From CAIRTT01 sp046075665 (GTDB lineage Bacteria; Armatimonadota; Armatimonadia; Armatimonadales; Armatimonadaceae), in the NCBI GenBank assembly GCA_046075665.1, contig JBJTQN010000188.1, positions 1 through 17,432 on the forward strand: a stretch of 17,432 bases of DNA. The letters run 5' to 3'. Each line of letters opens with the position of its first letter. Positions within the stretch are counted from its first letter, which is position 1. The notes below the pieces were generated by a model. It saw only the letters and a list, made by a program, of their open reading frames with translations. It was not told where the DNA came from and made no database searches. Shown here piece after piece: positions 14,080-17,432 of the stretch. Both the position numbers and the translations under genes were made by a program.

Positions 14080-17037
14080 GTGAACAATGACGATATGCGA
14101 TTTCGTACCGTAACCGTCTGTTTTTCGTTGTTTGGCACTGTCCTGATCGCTGCGAATGCATCCACCCGAGATGCCAGCAACGATGCAGATGCGCGCAGAA
14201 TTCTGGAGCAGCGTTGTGTACGATGCCATACGGAAAAGGCACCATCGGGGAGCCTTGATCTCGCAACGTTGGCTGGACGAAAACGTGGTGGCAAGTCCGG
14301 ACAGGCAATTGTCCCAGGCAAGCTCGCGGAAAGTAAGCTTTTTACAAGACTTCAAGCATCGGGTTCAGAACCATCAATGCCCCTCGGTGACAAGCCGTTG
14401 TCATCCGTTGAACAAAAAGTCATCCAAAAGTGGATTGAATCCGGAGCTAAACTGGGCGGAACGCTAAAGGCAAAGACGCACTGGGCATGGATCGCCCCTC
14501 AACGTCCAAAGGTGTCGTCATCAATGTCGTCGCAGACACCACATATGCGTAACCCAATCGACTCTTTTGTCCAAGCGAGAGTGCTTACAGCTGGTCTTCC
14601 AATCAGCCCGCTGGCAGACAAACGGACGCAAATCCGTAGGGTCACCCTTGATCTGATTGGCCTCCCACCAACGCAGGCAGAGGTTGATGCGTTTGTCAAC
14701 GACAAATCACCCAATGCATACGAGAAGGTGGTTGACCGCCTACTTGCGAGTCCGCATTACGGAGAGCGTATGGCACTTCCGTGGTTGGATGCAGCCCGCT
14801 ACGCCGATTCGAATGGTTTTCAGCAAGACGGCGATACATTCCAGTACGTTTGGCGTGACTGGGTAGTAAATGCACTAAACGCCAACATGCCTTTTGACCA
14901 GTTTGCAACCGAGCAGCTGGCAGGTGATTTGTTGCCAAATGCCACAGATGCCCAGCGGGTTGCCACCGGCTTTAACCGAAACCACCTGCTTAACGGCGAG
15001 GGCGGTGCCATTCCTGAAGAACAGCGAAATGTCAACCTCTTCGACCGGGTAAACACGACCGCAACAACCTTTTTAGGTATCTCTCTTGCATGCGCCCAGT
15101 GCCATGACCACAAGTACGATCCTTTTACACAAAAAGACTACTACAGCTTTATGGCGTTGTTCAACAACGTGCCGGAGACGGGCGTTCCCCCGGGAGGTGG
15201 GCAGTATCGGATTGCGGAACCAACGGTCACTTATGGAACCGCAGTGGAGATGGAAAAAATCAGCCATCTGGAAGCCCAGCGGAAGTCGCTGCAAACCAAG
15301 CTGAATACATCTGTGTACCAGGCCATTCGCACCGAAGCGCCGTCCCTTGTAGCAGCGTTACGCAACCCGCTTACATCTGTCAGTTTGTCGCCATGGCAGA
15401 AAAGTCCCGTAACGATTGGTACATCTTTTCAAGATGCCTTCGAACGCCCATATCCAACAGGTTTGGAATTTCTGCCGTTAAATGTCGATGTTGATGGCAA
15501 GCAATCCGTAGACCTCCCTGACATCTCTAACAAAAACAACGCCAGCATCTACCTCAGCCGAACCATTTCCAACGCACGGGCGACAGCAGTGGAGTTTCGA
15601 TTTGGTTCGGATGACGGTATCCGAGTATGGCTTGATGGTGAACTAAAAGTCAGTAATGCTGTCCAGCGTGGAGCCCTGCTGGGACAAGAGGCATTCGTTT
15701 CAATCCTTCCTCCAGGTGACCATCGGCTTGTTGTACAAATCGTCAACGGCGCCGGCCCCGGTGGGTTCGCATTTGAGCTCCGCAAACCCATCATCGCCCC
15801 GAATCACGTAGCGATTCTCGACCAGGCGGCTGCCGGACGTGATCTGTCAGATTCCGATATACAGGCAATGCAAGCGGCCGTGTTACCGATGCTCCAAGCG
15901 ATTGATTTTGCAAACCTGCGTAATCAGGTAAGTGCCATCGATAAGGAAGTTGCAGCACTGCGGGCGGCGTTGCCCAAGGTCATGGTGATGTCCGATGCGC
16001 AGCCGCGCGAGACCCGAATCCTTGAGCGCGGCGAATACCTCCAGCCCAGAGACCCAGTCACCGCTGCCGTGCCGGCTGTATTTGGTTCTGCTCCAATCAA
16101 GAGCCGCCTCGATTTCGCCAAGTGGCTGGTCCGCACCGATAACCCGCTTACCGCACGCGTGCAAATCAATCGCTACTGGCAGCTCTTTTTTGGCACCGGC
16201 TTAAGCAAGACCAGTGAAAACTTTGGGACGCTTGGTGAAGTGCCGAGTCACCCAGAGCTCCTCGACTGGCTGGCAACGGAATTTTCATGGGACTGGGATG
16301 TCAAACGCATTCACAAACTGATTGTGATGAGCCATACTTACAGGCAAAAGTCGGATGTCTTGCCCGTCCACCTGAAGAAGGACCCTGCAAATCGGCTTTA
16401 TGCCCGTCAAAATCGTCTTCGCGTATCCAGCCTCCTGTTACGTGATGTAGCCTTGGCTACAAGCGGACTGATTAATCGGACCATCGGAGGCAAGCCGGTT
16501 TATCCGTATCAGCCAGCTGGCATTTGGGATGGTCTCGCGATAACGAACGAGAGGGATTTTACCTACCCTCAAAGTAAAGGGGCCGACCTCTACCGCCGAA
16601 GTCTATATACGTTTTGGCGACGAACCGCGGCTCCAGGCAATATGTTTGATGCAGCAAGTCGTCAACAATGCACCGTAAACGCCAGCAGGACAAGCACTCC
16701 GTTGCATGCGCTTACGATGATGAATGACATCACGTGGATTGAGGCAGCCCGCGTCCTTGCGACGAATGCACTTGACTGGAACGGTTCTGTTACCTCATCC
16801 ACTGATGACATCGGACTGACTATTCTCGGCCGTCCACTGACACTAACTGAGCGCAAAGCGATGCAAAAGCTTGTAAAGACATCCATGAAATACTACGAAG
16901 CACATTTGAAAGACGTCGACGCAATCTTGTCAATCGGTAGTTCGTCATCACCTAAACACAGCCGGACACAAATCGCAGCGTTAACCCAGGTTTCTCTTGC
17001 GATTTTGAATTTCGATGAGGCCATCACCCGTGAATAA
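14080..17037 (+). CDS. Exported PSCyt1-DUF1549-DUF1553 (planctomycete cytochrome-type) protein
   Basis: A 985-aa protein from the GTG at 14080. The ATG at 14095 gives a more typical signal peptide (MRFRTVTVCFSLFGTVLIAA, cleavage near residue 27-28) and may be the real start. Domains in order: PSCyt1 haem-binding-like domain with CVRCH at 46-50 and a possible Met ligand M100; DUF1549 at about 158-365 with a second CAQCH at 338-342 in 'CAQCHDHKYDP'; a PA14-like carbohydrate-binding beta domain at about 490-565 ('FGSDDGIRVWLDGELK', 'LPPGDHRLVVQIVNG'); a coiled-coil-like stretch near 610-635; and DUF1553 at about 675-935 ('NPLTARVQINRYWQLFFGTGL', 'PSHPELLDWLA'). Reaction unknown; an extracytoplasmic redox or polymer-related role with DUF1501 is inferred. 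It overlaps the DUF1501 gene by 23 nt. Confidence 0.93.
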   Translation: MNNDDMRFRTVTVCFSLFGTVLIAANASTRDASNDADARRILEQRCVRCHTEKAPSGSLDLATLAGRKRGGKSGQAIVPGKLAESKLFTRLQASGSEPSMPLGDKPLSSVEQKVIQKWIESGAKLGGTLKAKTHWAWIAPQRPKVSSSMSSQTPHMRNPIDSFVQARVLTAGLPISPLADKRTQIRRVTLDLIGLPPTQAEVDAFVNDKSPNAYEKVVDRLLASPHYGERMALPWLDAARYADSNGFQQDGDTFQYVWRDWVVNALNANMPFDQFATEQLAGDLLPNATDAQRVATGFNRNHLLNGEGGAIPEEQRNVNLFDRVNTTATTFLGISLACAQCHDHKYDPFTQKDYYSFMALFNNVPETGVPPGGGQYRIAEPTVTYGTAVEMEKISHLEAQRKSLQTKLNTSVYQAIRTEAPSLVAALRNPLTSVSLSPWQKSPVTIGTSFQDAFERPYPTGLEFLPLNVDVDGKQSVDLPDISNKNNASIYLSRTISNARATAVEFRFGSDDGIRVWLDGELKVSNAVQRGALLGQEAFVSILPPGDHRLVVQIVNGAGPGGFAFELRKPIIAPNHVAILDQAAAGRDLSDSDIQAMQAAVLPMLQAIDFANLRNQVSAIDKEVAALRAALPKVMVMSDAQPRETRILERGEYLQPRDPVTAAVPAVFGSAPIKSRLDFAKWLVRTDNPLTARVQINRYWQLFFGTGLSKTSENFGTLGEVPSHPELLDWLATEFSWDWDVKRIHKLIVMSHTYRQKSDVLPVHLKKDPANRLYARQNRLRVSSLLLRDVALATSGLINRTIGGKPVYPYQPAGIWDGLAITNERDFTYPQSKGADLYRRSLYTFWRRTAAPGNMFDAASRQQCTVNASRTSTPLHALTMMNDITWIEAARVLATNALDWNGSVTSSTDDIGLTILGRPLTLTERKAMQKLVKTSMKYYEAHLKDVDAILSIGSSSSPKHSRTQIAALTQVSLAILNFDEAITRE

Positions 17038-17432
17038 CAACCCTCAACCGGAGAACCCAATTCTCCCAACACTTTCACCACTGGATTCAGGCTTCAGCGG
17101 ACTAACGCGGCGAACGCTTTTGACCGGAACTCTCGGTGCCGCAGGCACACTTGCTCTGTCCTGTTTGCTCACCGATGATGCATCCGGGCAGACGAAAAAG
17201 CCAGTGACCACCCTTCCGGTCAAAGCAAAACGTCTGATTATCCTGTGGCAGGGTGGTGCACCAAGTCATGTCGATTTGTTTGATCACAAGCCACATCTCC
17301 AGAAAATGCGTGGTGATGAGCTCCCGGCATCCGTTCGGTCAAAAGTCCGCCTCTCGACAATGACCGCCGGTGCAAATCGTCACCCAATTCTTCCCGCTCT
17401 CAAACCGTTTGTCCCTTATGGCAAAAGTGGGA
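17015..17432 (+). CDS. DUF1501 protein with Tat signal, 3' end cut by window edge
   Basis: This is too recent in the window to show a full gene: 139 codons are visible. From the ATG at 17015 it reads MRPSPVNNNPQPENP and continues to a twin-arginine signal, 'LTRRTLLTGTLGAAGTLALS' (about residues 30-49), for Tat export of a folded protein. After a short spacer it gives 'KRLIILWQGGAPSHVDLFDHKP' split around GG-PSH-DLFD, then 'MRGDELPASVR' and 'HPILPAL', the N-terminal signature of DUF1501, a sulfatase/phosphatase-fold family. A GTG at 17030 in the same frame is an alternative start. The gene overlaps the DUF1549/DUF1553 gene, the normal partner of DUF1501, so the two are translated together. Confidence 0.9.
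   Translation, partial: MRPSPVNNNPQPENPILPTLSPLDSGFSGLTRRTLLTGTLGAAGTLALSCLLTDDASGQTKKPVTTLPVKAKRLIILWQGGAPSHVDLFDHKPHLQKMRGDELPASVRSKVRLSTMTAGANRHPILPALKPFVPYGKSG

Noticed and set aside
1..17432. CRISPR array, transposon ends or a defence system
   Set aside because: I found no regularly spaced direct repeats, transposase, or nuclease/helicase defence genes on either strand.

Overview
This 17.4 kb window is compact, roughly half-GC bacterial chromosome. No phage, plasmid, insertion sequence or CRISPR array is visible. The right end carries a planctomycete-type pair: a cytochrome-like PSCyt1/DUF1549/DUF1553 protein followed by a Tat-exported DUF1501 protein. This pair is typical of Planctomycetota and Verrucomicrobiota and is also found in some Armatimonadota and Acidobacteriota. 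Four genes have a -10 box 6-8 nt from ATG and no Shine-Dalgarno (SD) sequence, which suggests frequent leaderless initiation. I cannot name a genus.

Layout. 94-342 (+): small BON-like protein, then a perfect 15-bp hairpin terminator (427-465) facing the end of a large exported FN3-repeat protein (3173-480, -). 3277-3807 (+): orphan 176-aa protein sharing a CTAG with the end of a coupled minus-strand pair, paiB-like (5245-4628) and a xylose-isomerase-like TIM barrel (4631-3804). Divergent from these is mnmG (5318-7213), followed by a peroxiredoxin-like gene and a TPR membrane gene, probably one operon. The TPR gene again ends in a CTAG shared with a convergent VOC/PhnB-like gene (8978-8574, -). 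Further along the minus strand lie a Sel1-like orphan (10024-9257) and an operon of DsbA-family oxidoreductase (13692-13021), fumarylacetoacetate-hydrolase-family protein (13021-12188) and M3 oligoendopeptidase F (12163-10373). tRNA-Val(CAC) sits at 13795-13866, and the DUF1549/DUF1553 and DUF1501 genes run off the right edge.

Main discovery. The pepF-VOC junction is present twice at a constant 1,334-base offset. The intact pepF is followed by a truncated VOC relic (10312-10205). The intact VOC gene is preceded by a relic of the pepF 3' end (about 9118-9039). The 61-nt spacer has the same length in both copies and holds a hairpin with one compensatory base-pair change. This is best explained by tandem duplication of pepF-VOC followed by reciprocal loss, with the Sel1-like gene now between the relics.

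The genes are mostly housekeeping or general: tRNA wobble modification, peptide breakdown, thiol redox and small-molecule hydrolysis, plus exported proteins with a surface or polymer-related role. There is no clear defence system.
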